Shown here: piece by piece, positions 47,130 through 58,517 of the stretch
How positions within the stretch are numbered: the stretch's first letter is position 1
How the letters are laid out: every line of letters starts with the position of its first letter
Assembly: GCA_034359265.1 (NCBI GenBank)
Contig: CP136898.1
Span: forward strand, 34,304,501-34,368,500
DNA length: 64,000 nt
Direction of reading: 5' to 3'
Source: Canna indica
Taxonomy: Eukaryota; Streptophyta; Magnoliopsida; Zingiberales; Cannaceae
Made by a program: the position numbers and the translations under genes
Notes under the pieces: model-generated
The model's database searches: none
What the model was told of the DNA's origin: nothing
What the model saw: the letters and a program-made list of their open reading frames with translations, nothing else

Positions 47130-48014
47130 TTTGGTGGAGATGCAGGAGAGGACCGCCGGGGATAAGGGAAAGAATTTGCTGGCGGATGAGTTTTGAGGCC
47201 TATAAGGGCTTCATAGTGCCCCAGGAGCGAGGGTGGAGGCTATCGACTCATCGGCCTCTTTAGATTCTCTAGTCCTCCTTGGTTCGCTGGCGGGGCATCG
47301 GAAGAGGGCTGGATATTCCGGAGAACACCTTCTTGCAAGGTCAAATGACTATCCTGAGGGGAATGAGTCTCTACTCCCGGAGGCGGAGGTGGCGACCAAC
47401 ACATCGGCAGGGGTTCGGCGCCACATTTTTATTTTAGGAACCAATTGGTCTTTTCAGACGGGATGTACTTTTGGGAGCACATCCGGCTTTCGCTGGGCAA
47501 GTTGCAGGAGATCTTGCAAAGAGAGCATGAAGAACTCGCGGCATGCAAGCTCAAGATGATGGAGATGGAGAGGGCCTTGGAGGCAAAGGCCGAAGAAGTC
47601 ACTTGCTTAAGCGCAGTCATTTCTGAGTCTACCGCCTAGGTTGCAGATTTGGAATGCAAGGCCAGGGCGGATTTAGAGATGGTCTACTTGGACATTTCTG
47701 TGGTGGTGACGGCGAAGTCCCTTCTGAAGGCTGAGGTAAAGGAAGCGAATGTTGAGGCTGCAAGGTGCAATCTAGTTAAGGAGTCCCTCGATGAGGAGGT
47801 GAAGTGTCACCGAGATAATGCCCTCGCCATATATATAGAGGGTTTTGAGAGAGCTTTTGAACAAGCCAAGCTTCTGGCTCCTAGTGCTGATCTTTCAGTG
47901 ATGGACCTCCTTAAGGAAGTTAAGGATAGCACCCTGGTGAATCCTAAGGCCGAGAGAGAGTTTTCTTGGTCGCTTAGAGGGGATCTCCTGGCCAATGCCT
48001 GTTTTCTCCCATAG
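47130..48014 (+). pseudogene. Coiled-coil ORF of a gypsy-like retrotransposon, broken
   Basis: Frames at 47445-47639 and 47649-48014 are one protein split by a TAG at 47637. They are rich in Glu, Lys, Ala and Leu (QEILQREHEELAACKLKMME, then ERALEAKAEEVTCLS), a clear coiled coil. The end GFERAFEQAKLLAPSADLSV followed by MDLLKEVKDSTLV resembles the conserved tail of uncharacterised gag-like proteins found in many plant Ty3-gypsy elements. The family call is by resemblance only. Confidence 0.5.
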
Positions 48015-48289
48015 GATTCCTTACAATGGAAAAGGACGCTCCTGCTGCCTGTGCCAAGGCAGACGCAGCTTCTTCTCAGCAACTCCTTTAAATTTTCTTC
48101 TGTTGTCTGCATGGGGACTTCTGATCCTTTCTGAGCTTATTTGTGTTGTTTCATAAATCTATTTTTCTTAATATTTTATGAAGGGAATGTCATTGCCCCA
48201 TTTTTTGGGGCTCTGACTCAGAGTTTAAACCATCTGGTTTCGGATTGAAACCTCCTAGTTGAGTCATAATGAAAGGTTTAATTGTGTGG

Positions 48290-48477
48290 GGTCTGCTTAT
48301 GGTTGAACCTTCTGAAATCTGGTTCATGGTTGATCATCCCAAAGTCTAGTTCATGGTTGAACCTTCTGAAATTTGGTTCATGATTGAGTCTTACGAGATC
48401 TGGTTCATGGTTGAATCTTCTAAGATCCGGTTCATGGTTGAACCTTCTGAGATCTGGTTCACTGTTGAACCTTGTTA
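48290..48477. repeat. 27-bp tandem repeat
   Basis: About seven imperfect units of GGTTCATGGTTGAACCTTCT plus GAAATCT. The minus-strand open frame with repeated RRFNHEPDL is produced by this repeat. Confidence 0.85.
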
Positions 48478-48644
48478 AGTGTGTAATAGCTCCTTTGGTC
48501 GATCCTGCCAAAAGGTGCACGTTGAGGCCATGTGCAAGGCATCATTTAGAGGTCATGGCAAAAAGTATTTGGTGTGAGGAAGCAGGTACTCAGGGATTTA
48601 GACCAAGATCGCTAGGGAGTGTAAGGCAGAATCGTGCGCGAGGA

Positions 48645-49385
48645 GTTATGCAGGGGCGCTGTGGCCGGATGTGTTGGCGTAGTAGCCAAAGACCGCTCTC
48701 GGGGGTTTGGGCCGAGCTCGCCGAGGAGCGTAAGACGAAAACACACACGAGGAGTCATATGAAGGCGTTGGGGCCGAATATGTTGGCGTGATAGCCTGAG
48801 ACCGCACTCGCGGGTTCGGGCCGAGCTCGTCGAGGAGCGTAAGGCATAACCTCACGCGAGGAGTCGTATGAGGGCGCTGAAGCTAAATGTGTTGGCGTGG
48901 TAGCTAGAGACCGCACTCGGGGGGTTCGAACCGAGCTCGCCGAGGAGCATAAGGCGGAACTGCATGCGAGGAGTCATATGAGGGTGCAGAGGCCGAATGT
49001 GTTGGCGTGGTAGCCGAAGACCGCACTCGGGGATTCAGGTTGAGCTCGCCGAGGAGCGTAAGGTGGAACTGTACGCGAGAGTCGTATGAGGGTGTTGAAG
49101 CCGAATTTGTTGGCGTGATAGCCAGAGACCGCACTTGGGGGGTTATTGTCGAGCTCGCCGAGGAGCATAAGACGGAACCGCACGCGAGGAGTCGTATGAG
49201 GGTGCTGAGGCCGAATGTGTTGGCATGATAGCAGAGACCTCACTCGAGGGTTCGAGCCGAGCTCGCCGAGGAGCATAAGGCGGAACTGCATACGAGGAGT
49301 CGTATGAGGGTTCTATGGCCGAATGTGTAGACGTGATGGCCATAGACCGCATTCGATGAAAACTGAGCTCGCGAGGAGTGTGCAT
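48645..49385. repeat. Minisatellite, about 109-bp unit, seven copies
   Basis: Units are marked by TGTTGGCGT at about 48672, 48781, 48890, 49000, 49109 and 49219, and a decayed one near 49326. Each has GACCGCACTCGGGGG, GAGCTCGCCGAGGAGCGTAA and CACGCGAGGAGTCGTATGAG. Open frames on both strands follow the unit length and are not genes. Confidence 0.92.
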
Positions 49386-49527
49386 TGGGTCATTGTGGGT
49401 GTGGGAGCCCGAGATAGGCGCTTAGGCCGATGAGCCATATTGGTGAAAACCAGGTTCTGGTCGCTGCGTGTAGAGTTTAGGCTTCTAGAGCCGAACACCG
49501 TAAGCTTGAAGATGGATGATGTGATCT

Positions 49528-51083
49528 TGTTGGCTTTAGGTTTTCAACCTTAGCCTTAATCTCGATCTTAATAGTTTTGATGATTACAAACATGGAACTA
49601 ATGATTTCATTGAGAATATGTTTTAGGTTCCATATCATTAGCGTTCGATGTCCTCGATCGGAAAAATTGAAGAAAATGATAAATCAAAAGGACATTGATC
49701 GTCGCGCTCGGGTTTGTCGCGAAGTTTCTCGAAGATCGATGAGTGCACTCAAGTCGCTTGGATGAGTCCAAAGATCAAGTCAAAAGCTCTCCAAGATAAT
49801 GCTCGTTGAAAGCCGGAACTCGGAAAAGAAGCATGGAAGAAATAGGCTGAAGAAGTAACATTCAGCCTAGGTTCGGTCGACCGACCGAAGGTAAAAAAGT
49901 TAGTAGAGCTACTTCGGTCGACCGAGTGGTCAACTGATGGAAGCCCAAAATGGGCAGTAGCTCGGGCGGTCAACCAGTCAATCGACCGACCTGCTAATAC
50001 CCATGATGCAAGATCGCGTCGGTCGACCAATGGGTCGACCGAATGGTGAAAGAATCGGGCCGAGGTTGGCGATCGACCAATCGGTCGATCAACCTGCATA
50101 TGGGCGCGACGCAATACCGCATTGGTCGACCGACGGGTCAACCGAAGATCACGAATCGCGCAATTTGCGTCTGGCGGTCGACCAGTCGGTCGACCGACCA
50201 CAAGGTAAACAGAAGCGGTCGAATAACCGGTCGACCGATGCTTCGATCAGCGCTTCGACCGGCGGCCTGTAACAGATAGTTTTCTATCTGTTGAACGTCG
50301 TTTCTTCACCTGGGTATAAAAAAACCCAGGTATGATTTTTACAGAGTTTATTGAGCATTTAAAGGGGAGTTTAAAGCCTTCCAAGTGATTAATTAAAAGC
50401 GCGCCCAACTCTCTGTCGAGTTCATTCTTCAAGCGCCAGCTGTGGCTCAACTCGAGTTTTTGATCAAGCTACCTCCTGACAAGTTGAAGAAGCCAAAGGC
50501 TTGCAAAAGAGCTCTTAAATTTGATTTTATTCTTTAGCTCTTTGATTGTATTTTATCTATTTATTTAAACCTTGTTTAAATTGTGCGTTTGTAGAAGACC
50601 GGGTGTTTGGTCTTCTGTGTGAAGTGGTATCCTTGGTGTAGAAGGAGTAAAGCCACTTGTGTAAGCATAAACTTAGTGTTTACTAGGATTAGTTTAGTTG
50701 TCCCTTAGGGTTGAGGTGGGATAAGTGCTCTCGACAAGAAGGCGGAGACTTCCGGGTGTGGAAGTACCTTAGGTCGAGAGTAAGACTTTTCGGTGAAAAG
50801 TCCTCGTGTATTAGGGAAACTCAAATTAATCTAGTAAAACTAGTTTGGAAATCCTAAGCGGGGTGCTTAGGTAGTAGAGTAGGCATTGAGGCCGAACCAC
50901 TATAAATCTCTTGTGTTTGCATTGCTCTTGTTGTTTGCGCTTATTTGCTCTATCATTTATCTTGCTTCTGCATTCAATTGTAAATTGCCTAAACAATCTA
51001 AAGAAATGATTAAAAATGAATTTAGGCTAATCATATAGTAAACACACTATTCACCCCCCTCTAGTGTAGCCATTTCTCCATCA
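49528..51083 (+). mobile_element. LTR I of a tandem SIRE/Maximus-like copia element
   Basis: Starts TGTTGGCTTTAGGTTTTCAA and ends ...CATTTCTCCATCA, followed by the primer-binding site at 51086. It is about 1.56 kb. The interior has a cluster of GGTCGACC palindromes (49870-50260) and a conserved AATCCTAAGCGGGGTGCTTA block (50851) shared with LTRs II and III. No 5-bp duplication shared with the far end was found. Confidence 0.85.
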
Positions 51084-51085
51084 AT

Positions 51086-51097
51086 TGGTATCAGAGC
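51086..51097 (+). other. Primer-binding site (initiator tRNA-Met)
   Basis: TGGTATCAGAGC is complementary to the 3' end of plant initiator tRNA-Met, the usual primer of copia elements. It lies 2 bp after LTR I. The same site follows LTR II at 57258-57269. Confidence 0.93.
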
Positions 51098-51153
51098 GGG
51101 TCGTGGATTGAGATTTCACCATCTCGTCTACATCTTGCCTCGATCCGAAAAAA

Positions 51154-52575
51154 ATGGCACTAGAGAGTTTAGCATGTGCCCTACCTAGGTTTGATGAAGA
51201 AAACTTTGGTGTTTGGAAAAGTAGGATGTATACCTTTCTCAAAACACAAATTTTAGATCTATTAGGCATGCTAAAGAATGAATATGTTGAGCCCACCATT
51301 GACTTAAATGATTGGACTCAAGAACAAATTAAATTATTTGAATTGAATGCTAAGACAACGCATATCCTATATTGTTCATTTTCAAATAAAATTCTTGAAA
51401 AGATTATGCATTGTTCTTCTACTTTTAATATTTGGGCAACATTAAATATGTTATATGACTATGCTAAAACCGAAGAACTTAATACTTTTGTTGAGGGTGG
51501 TGATGACAATGGTCATCCCCCTAGTACTAATCTTGGTTTTGGTGCCCAAAGCATTTCTAGCCAAAGAAGCACAAGCAATAATCGGAAACGGAAACTTAGG
51601 TGCTTCCTTTGCCAAGAGAAGGGACACAAGAAGAAGATTGTCCACTCTTGAAGAAGAAATCCAAAAAGAAGCGTGCTTCCTCATCCACATCTCAAACAAG
51701 TGAAGCCTCTTCTAGACATGACGATGAAGCTACATCAAACGTTTGCTTCATGGGTCTTCGAGATGAGGTATATTCACCATCTTCTAGTCATGTTCAAAAT
51801 GTTAATGATAGTGATTCTGGTAGCTCTAAATCCCTTGACATGTCTTATGAAGAACTACTAGAAGAAAACAAGAAAATGTATGCCATCCTTGTAAAAAAGA
51901 ACAAAGAAAATAAGAAATTGAAGAAAGAAAACTTAAATCTTAGTTCTCAATTGCATGAATGCAAATTAGAAAATGAGAAAATGAAATCTAGTTCTTTTAA
52001 TTCTTGCCATGATGATATGAAACTTGAAATTAAAAATTTGAAACATAGAAATGAAGAATTAGAAATTGAGATTGATGAGTTGTTAACTAAGATTTCAAAA
52101 ATTATAAAATGAGAATGAAAACACAAAAAATAATGTGAATCACAATGGTAAGGAGTGTACAAGCAATTTCAAATTTGAGCATGATATTTTGAAAAATAAA
52201 AATTGCTTGTTGGAATCTCAAATTCAAGCTTTACACAAATCCATCAATGACTTAAAAAATGAGGTTGTTCTCGTGAGTAAGAAAACTAGTAATGTATCAA
52301 ATGCTTCATCTTTTAAGAGTCCTAGAAATCAAAATGTTTCATTTAAGAAATTTCTAAACAAGAATGCTCATGCTCATAATAGTTCATATGTTAAGCATTC
52401 TAACCTTAAACCTCATACCCATAGCAAAAATAAAAAGAAATTTAATGGACATTATTTTTGTTGTGGTGTTTATGGCCATGCAATCTATGATTGCGCATTC
52501 AAGAAGAATCCAAGTGTTGTTAAGACACTTTGGATACCTAGGCCAACTAACCCCCAAGGACCCAAAGCCATTTAG
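51154..52575 (+). pseudogene. SIRE/Maximus-like copia gag (unit 1), broken
   Basis: Starts MALESLACALPRFDEENF with the gag hallmarks NFGVWKSRMYTFLKTQI, then IMHCSSTFNIWATLNMLYDY. A first zinc knuckle (CFLCQEKGHKKK) is spoiled by a frameshift near 51640. The frame then continues through an acidic and lysine-rich coiled coil (YEELLEENKKMYAILVKKNK), stops at 52112, and resumes with a second zinc knuckle CCGVYGHAIYDC and VVKTLWIPRPTNPQGPK. In complete elements protease and pol would follow; none are seen here, so this is a gag-only derivative that would need help to move. Confidence 0.88.
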
Positions 52576-54017
52576 GTACCAAAAGTTTCATCTTCTTTTG
52601 TAGGGGGAGCCACCACACAAGGGTAGAGAGAAGTGAAGAGTTGAAGTTGACCATGGACTTAAGTGAAGACTCATCCCTACATGGTTGCAACTTCAAGGTC
52701 TTCATCTACACTAGATGCCTATGGTAAAATTGGCATCAAATATTCTGGTATCATCTCCTATATCCCTTTGTTTATCTAAGTTGGAGTTTAATATATGCTT
52801 AAAATTGATTGATTTTTCCTGCTCTTAACATCTTTCAAAAATGTTTTTGATTTTGATTTCCCGATCTCTTCGGAGACCCCAGCGGCCTGTAATGGGCCTA
52901 AGCGACCTTGCGATTTTGAATCATAGGCTTATTGTGGCCTTTCGGTTTTCAACCAATAGGAAGGGTTGGAAATCATGTTTTCACCGACATTATATTTATG
53001 ATCTCTTGAAAGTTCGTTTTGGATTCATGACAACATATTTTGAAACGAATTCAAACTATTTAGCAAAGTAAGTCTTGAGATCGATACTTGAGTTTCTCTT
53101 TGCTATCTAGTATGATAACTTGTTAGTAGTTACATTTCTATTATATTATTAATGAATATTGCTTGCAAGTTATCAAAAATGTGATTGAAAGCTAGTAGAG
53201 CCAAATTGAAAGGAAAATGAAAATTTTGAAAAATTCTCAAGGGTGAGGTATGAGTTCAATTTTGCAAAAATATTTGTGTAATAATTGATTATTCATTATT
53301 AATGAAGTCTCTATGCTCATGATTGCTTTTGCTTGATAAATGTATGAAAATTCATAAGTAAGTTAATGTTTGATAACTTAGGCAATTTCATACGTTGATT
53401 GGATGAAAATTGCTCTAGGTTAAAATTTTCATTAGAGACCTCATTTTCTATGGTTGAAAAACATGTTTTGAATAGACACATCATATGAGTCTAGATTGCT
53501 ACACTTTGTATCATATGAACACTCAAAACTAGATTAGTCCATAAGACTCAAAATTGGAAACAATTGATCTAAGTCAACATTTTGACTTAGAAATCTCCTT
53601 TTGAGTTTGAATTTTCACAAACATGTTTAAATTTACTCATGTTAAATATCCAAGTGTCTAAGTTAGAGAAAACATGAGTAGATAGCCAAATTTGATTATT
53701 AACACTTTCATGGCTTCAAGCTTATTTTGATTAAAATTGTGCTAAGCTCATAACATGACTAATTAATTTAAATTTCACTTCAAATTTGATAAAACAAGTG
53801 TTAAATGATCATATCTTGATATCTAGAAGATTTGAGTAAAATCAGAAATCGGTGGTTAAATAACACATATTTACAAAAATGCCACTGGGATATTGTAGGA
53901 TTTTAGAAAATTGTAAGAATATCCTTTTTGAGTGATTCTTGATTCTTTAGAATCCTCATAGGGTCAAATTTATGTAGAAAAAGTTTCACAAAATTCGGAT
54001 GATCACACCCTGTAGAA
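52576..54017 (+). other. Internal non-coding region of copia unit 1
   Basis: Matches 58518-59950 of unit 2 in order: TAGGGGGAGCCACCACACAAG, CGATCTCTTCGGAGACC and CTTTCGGTTTTCAACCAAT. No pol domain is present in either unit. Confidence 0.75.
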
Positions 54018-55035
54018 AAAGTTGTATATCCTCTTTATGATGCAAGAAACTCCAGAACCTGAAATCCAAAGAAATCCTAAAAAAACCAAAAACTAGGTTC
54101 TGGTAACAGGTTTGGTCGAATCTCGCCCGATCCTTGGTCGACTCACGGTCGCCCGAGGATCGATCGAAAGTGTTCTCAAAAGTTTCCAGAACTCAGTCCA
54201 CCGACCCGCGACCGATCCTCGATCGGTCGAAGATCGATCGACGATCGACCAGATCACCCAATGGATTTAAATAGATCTGTTGAATGGCTCTTTTGAGCCT
54301 CTACCTTTGGGATATTTGTAAATAGATCCCAAACTTGCCTTCCCATCCATCTAATGCTTCATTGAGCCATTCCGACATATTTGCTAAGACTTCGTAAGCT
54401 ATTCTTTGAGCAAACTCTAGTTCTCATGCAAAAACCATGATTTTGCCTTCACACTTCATCGATTCATCTTCAAGGCATCAAGAGGAACTAGGATTTGGTT
54501 GTTGGAGCTAAGTATTGTTTTGATTGTTCATTTGATCCATTTACTTGTGTATTTTGTTGTTTATTTTCTTGTATGTGAGTTTGTGATTGACCTAGTGCTG
54601 TAGGTCTTTAGTTTGGTGGTTGCCTTGGTGTTGAGGCTTAAATCCACCTAGGATTAGTTGTGTTGTCCTTAGGGTTTAGGTGTGAGCATGCTCTCGGTAG
54701 GAAGGCCAGAGACTTTCGGGTGTGGAAGTTCCTTCGGTGTGAGAGCGAAGACTTTTCGGCGAACACTTTAATCTAATTAACTATAGTTGAAAATCCTAAG
54801 CGGGGTGCTTGGGTAGTGGAGTAAGCATTGGGGCCGAACCACTACAAATTCATGTATTAGCATTATTTTTAGGGATAATAGACTAAAAAACTATAAAGTT
54901 TACAGAAATTTTACGTTCTACTCGTGTTTGTAAAATTCGCCTATAAATGCACAACCTTTACATTTGTTTATGTCATCTACCAAATCGTCAAGCGTCGTCT
55001 CAACTTAGCTGACATGGAGGAAAACGGCGCTTGCG

Positions 55036-55650
55036 TGGCTTGACGGCTTCATACATGGCCTTCCTAGTTGTGAGCCCGTTATTAAGAAAGAATATATATG
55101 ATCCCACATATTTTTCTCTTTCTTCTCTTCTTCTTTCCCACTTCTTCTTCTTCCACCGCCAATACCACCTTACACCGCTACCTCCTGCACCTTGGAACCC
55201 AGCCACGCGTCGTCCATCACCACCATGTTGGGCGAGAACTCGCTCCTCCTGATGTGCAGCACCTGCCACAAGCGCTTGCACGTCGCGAGTACCACCTCGT
55301 CATCGATAGCTTCTTCTCCATCATGTTCCCTTGTTTCCTCTCCTTCACCACCTACGGCCACGCCGTCCAGGTAACAAAACATATCTACCCACTTGGCTCT
55401 CTTGCATGCTCGTTGCTGCTTTTGACGGAGGGTTCTCCTCTCTTTTCTTCTTAGAGGAAGAGCCCTGCATTGACGGAGAGAGAGCTAGCTTTTATCCAGA
55501 GGCCACAATAATGGCAAACTAAAACAGGCCCTGCGGGCAATGTCAACCCTCCGATTACCATCCCATGCCTCTCTCTAATTTATCTCGCGCATTTAATTCA
55601 TCGTAGGTATAAAACATAGCATATTTCTACAGGGAGCGTACTGTCTCACC
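55036..55650. other. Unassigned filler in the Pack-MULE
   Basis: GC-rich coding-like sequence (for example 55190-55375, and CACCACCTACGGCCACGCC near 55345) with short open frames on both strands. I could not assign it to a gene. It may be a second captured fragment or the far 5' part of the transporter gene. Confidence 0.35.
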
Positions 55651-55699
55651 TCCCTCTCTCCTCCCACCTTCACTGGTATAAAGCGAGCCAAACAAAGGA

Positions 55700-56539
55700 T
55701 GGCCTTCCAGTACGTGAAGCATCATCAACTATGGCACCATCTCCCCCATCGGTGTCCCCCAGCGAGGCGACGACCTCCAGCATGACCTCGACCATCTCCG
55801 CATCCTCCGCGGCAAACCTCGACCAACTACGATCGCCACTAGCTTGCTCAACTGCTTCCTCGCGTTACGTGACTTGGGAGGCGGTGAGGAACTACTGTAG
55901 GGCGAGGGTCGCAGAGCCGAAGAATCCATGGATGTCAGCAAAGCGGAGGAAGTCGTCGAGGAGAGGGTGGGTGGAAGGAGCTACTGCAGCTACCGACCCC
56001 AACGGTGTTGCACATTCTCACGGCCACCATCGGCGTCCACTTCTTTCAACATGCCACTAGGATCGAGGCCGTCGTCCTCTACAGCCCTCAGATATTCAAG
56101 AACGTCGACTTAGTGACCAAGAACCAGTAGTTCCTCGTCGCTATTAACATCGACGGTGTCAAGACCGCGTTCATCTTGCTCGCTATCCTGCTCGTTGACA
56201 AGGTCGGGAGGAGAAAGCTATTCCTCTCTAGCATAACAGGGATGATAGGGATGATACTATCGCTCATAAGGCTGGGCGTTGTCCTCACCATGATCGAGCA
56301 CTCGCAGCTGGCGATCAATAGAGTGATGAACTCCACCATGTCGATGTCCTTCGTCTGGCTCTACAAAGCCATCACCATCGGTGACGCCTTCTTCCTCTTC
56401 TCCGGTGTTGGGATCATTGCGTGGGGGTTCTATTTCTTGTGTTGCCCAAAATGGGAGGGAGTGTGTTGGAGGAGAAAATGGAGGAAGTGTTCTTGAAGCC
56501 CAAGGACAAGAAGCTACAGAATAACGAAGGAGTAGTATG
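55700..56539 (+). pseudogene. Polyol/monosaccharide transporter (MFS) fragment captured by the MULE
   Basis: Conserved pieces of plant polyol transporters (12-helix plasma-membrane H+/polyol symporters) appear in order. These are ELLQLPTPTVLHILTATIGV, FFQHATRIEAVVLYSPQIF, a TAG stop where Gln or Arg is expected (56128-56130), ILLAILLVDKVGRRKLFLSS (the DxxGRR loop), then directly VMNSTMSMSFVWLYKAITIG and DAFFLFSGVGIIAW. The end (LPKMGGSVLEEKMEEVF) is in a shifted frame. Helices between about 9 and 10, including the PESPR and PETKG signature regions, are deleted or altered. The N-terminal half is not recognisable. GC-rich codons contrast with the surrounding LTR. Confidence 0.85.
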
Positions 56540-57257
56540 ACGTGGCAAAGGTTGACATGATAATCAATTTTCTTCGGGCCGGGGAAGACTTGATTGGATC
56601 CGAGAAGTCGGAGGAGGTGGGTGGTGAAGGTGGAGGAGGCAGTTAGGGGATTGGCTGGCAGTGGCTCAGAGGGCGGACAAGTGCGGATCGCAGCTATTGT
56701 GTGGCAGCAGATTAAGTGTGAAGTAGGAGGCGGCGACGGAGGAGAAGGATGGGAGGCAGTGGCGGTGGCTGCGGTGGCGGTGCAAGGTGGCAGTGGCGGT
56801 GGCAGAAGGAGTAGGGAAGAAGAAGAGAAGAGAGAGAAAAATATGTGGGACTATATATGTGTGTGTGTGTAATAACGGACCCACAAGTAGGCGGCCACCT
56901 ATGAAGTTGTTAGTCACGTGAATGCCATTTTACTCCACGTCAGCTAAGTTGAGACGGCGCTTGACGATTTGGTAGATGACATAAATGGATGTAAAGGTTG
57001 TGCATTTATAGGCGAATTTTAAAAACACAGGTAGAACGTAAATTTTTTGCAAACATTGTGAGTTTTTAGTCTATTATCCCTTGTTTTTATTTGTGCTTGC
57101 TTATTTGCCATATTCACTTGCTTCTGTATTTAGTCTATGATTTGAGCATTAACCTAAGTAATCAAGAAATGATTAAAACCATATTTAGGTTAAGTTTTTT
57201 AGCGAACATACTATTCATCTCCCCCCCCCCTCTAGTGTAGACCATTCAACTTACATT

Positions 57258-57269
57258 TGGTATCAGAGC
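57258..57269 (+). other. Primer-binding site of copia unit 2
   Basis: TGGTATCAGAGC follows LTR II by 2 bp, as in unit 1. Confidence 0.92.
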
Positions 57270-57323
57270 GCGTTGTAGATTGAGATTTCATCATCTCGTC
57301 TACATCTTGCCTAGATCCAGAGA

Positions 57324-58517
57324 ATGGCAATTAAGAGTTTAGAATCTACACCTCTTAGGTTCGATGAATCGAACTTTGGTCTTTGGAAGTCTAGGATGTA
57401 CACCTTCTTAAAGACGGGAGGTTTTGGTGTTTATAACATATTAAAATTAGAATAGAACCTAAGGTTGACATGCATGATTATGTGAACTTGGCAAGGAAAT
57501 GTTTAAATTTAACAGAGATGCCATGAATTGCATATTTTGTGCCTTACCAAATAATATCTTTGAAAAAGTCATGCATTGTTCTACTACTATTGATTTATGG
57601 GCTTGCTTAAATAATTTATATGATTATGCCAAAATCGAAGAGATTGATATTTTTAATGAAAGTGGTGATGACAATGGTCACTCACCTACTACTAATCTTG
57701 GTTTTGATGCTCATAGTGCTTCTAGTCAAAGGAGCAATTCTAAGAGCCAGAAGAGAAATGTAATTTGCCACTTGTGTAAAGAAAAAGGACATGTGAAGAG
57801 GAATTTCCCTACCATGAAGAACAAGACAAAGAATACGTCAAATTCTTTCACATCATCATCTCATTCAAATGAAGCACCCTCTTGCCATGACTATAAAGTC
57901 ACTTCAAAAGTTTGCCTCGTGGATGTTAATGATGAGGTACACTCTTCTCCTTCTAGTCATGTTAATGATAATGATAATATTAACTCATCCGGTTCTCATA
58001 ATATGCCTTATGTTGAATTAGTAGATGAATATAAAAACATGTAAGACTTGCTTGTTAAAAAGGATAAAGAAAATAAGAAGTTGAAGAAAAAAACTTGAGT
58101 CTTAGCTCTCATCTACATGATGTCAAAGTAGAAAATGAAAAGTCAAAAATTAGTTCTTTTGATCCATGCCATGATGCCTTGATTATTGAAGTTAAGGATT
58201 TGAGAACTAAAGATGAAAATTGCATGTTGAAAACTAAATTACATGCATTGTAGAGTTCTATGAATGACTTGAAAAATGAGATTTTAATATTGAGTAGGAG
58301 AGTTAATGAACTTACTAATGTTTCTTCTCCTAAGAATTTTAGAAAAAAAAAGGTTGCACCTAAGAATGCTTATAATCATACACATGTTAGGCATTGTAGT
58401 TTTAAACCTCATAAAAAGAAGCAATTTAATGGGCATTGCTTTTGTTGTGGTGTTTATGAGCATGTTATCTATGATTGTGCTTACAAAATGAATCAAAGTG
58501 TTGTGAAGACACTTTAG
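57324..58517 (+). pseudogene. SIRE/Maximus-like copia gag (unit 2), broken
   Basis: The ATG at 57324 opens the same gag as unit 1 (PLRFDESNFGLWKSRMYTFL), disrupted by a frameshift near 57420 and reopened at about 57499. It then has CALPNNIFEKVMHCSTTIDL, a first zinc knuckle CHLCKEKGHVKRNFP (last Cys lost), a stop at 58042, further shifts, and CCGVYEHVIYDC (Gly to Glu in the second knuckle). It ends KTL and a stop where unit 1 has KTLWIP. More decayed than unit 1. Confidence 0.85.

Larger units (their letters stand above)
54872..57080. mobile_element. Pack-MULE carrying a polyol-transporter fragment
   Basis: Terminal inverted repeats start GGGATAATAGACTAAAAA at both ends and stay similar for about 150 bp, with weaker similarity to about 300 bp, a Mutator trait. 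A 9-bp duplication TTATTTTTA/TTGTTTTTA (54863-54871, 57081-57089; one mismatch) flanks it, and intact LTR III shows the uninterrupted target. It encodes no transposase. Its core holds pieces of a host sugar-transporter gene. Confidence 0.92.
54018..57255 (+). mobile_element. LTR II (5'-truncated, shared by units 1 and 2, split by a Pack-MULE)
   Basis: From GTTGTATATCCTCTTTATG it aligns with LTR III from about 60531. The first 220 bp of the LTR are missing. It is interrupted at 54872-57080 by the MULE and ends ...CATTCAACTTACA before the primer-binding site. Confidence 0.8.

Noticed and set aside
48645..49385. Possible CRISPR array
   Set aside because: Units are contiguous and about 109 bp with no unique spacers, in plant DNA; it is a minisatellite.
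51086..51097. tRNA gene
   Set aside because: TGGTATCAGAGC is a 12-bp primer-binding site complementary to initiator tRNA; no cloverleaf is present.
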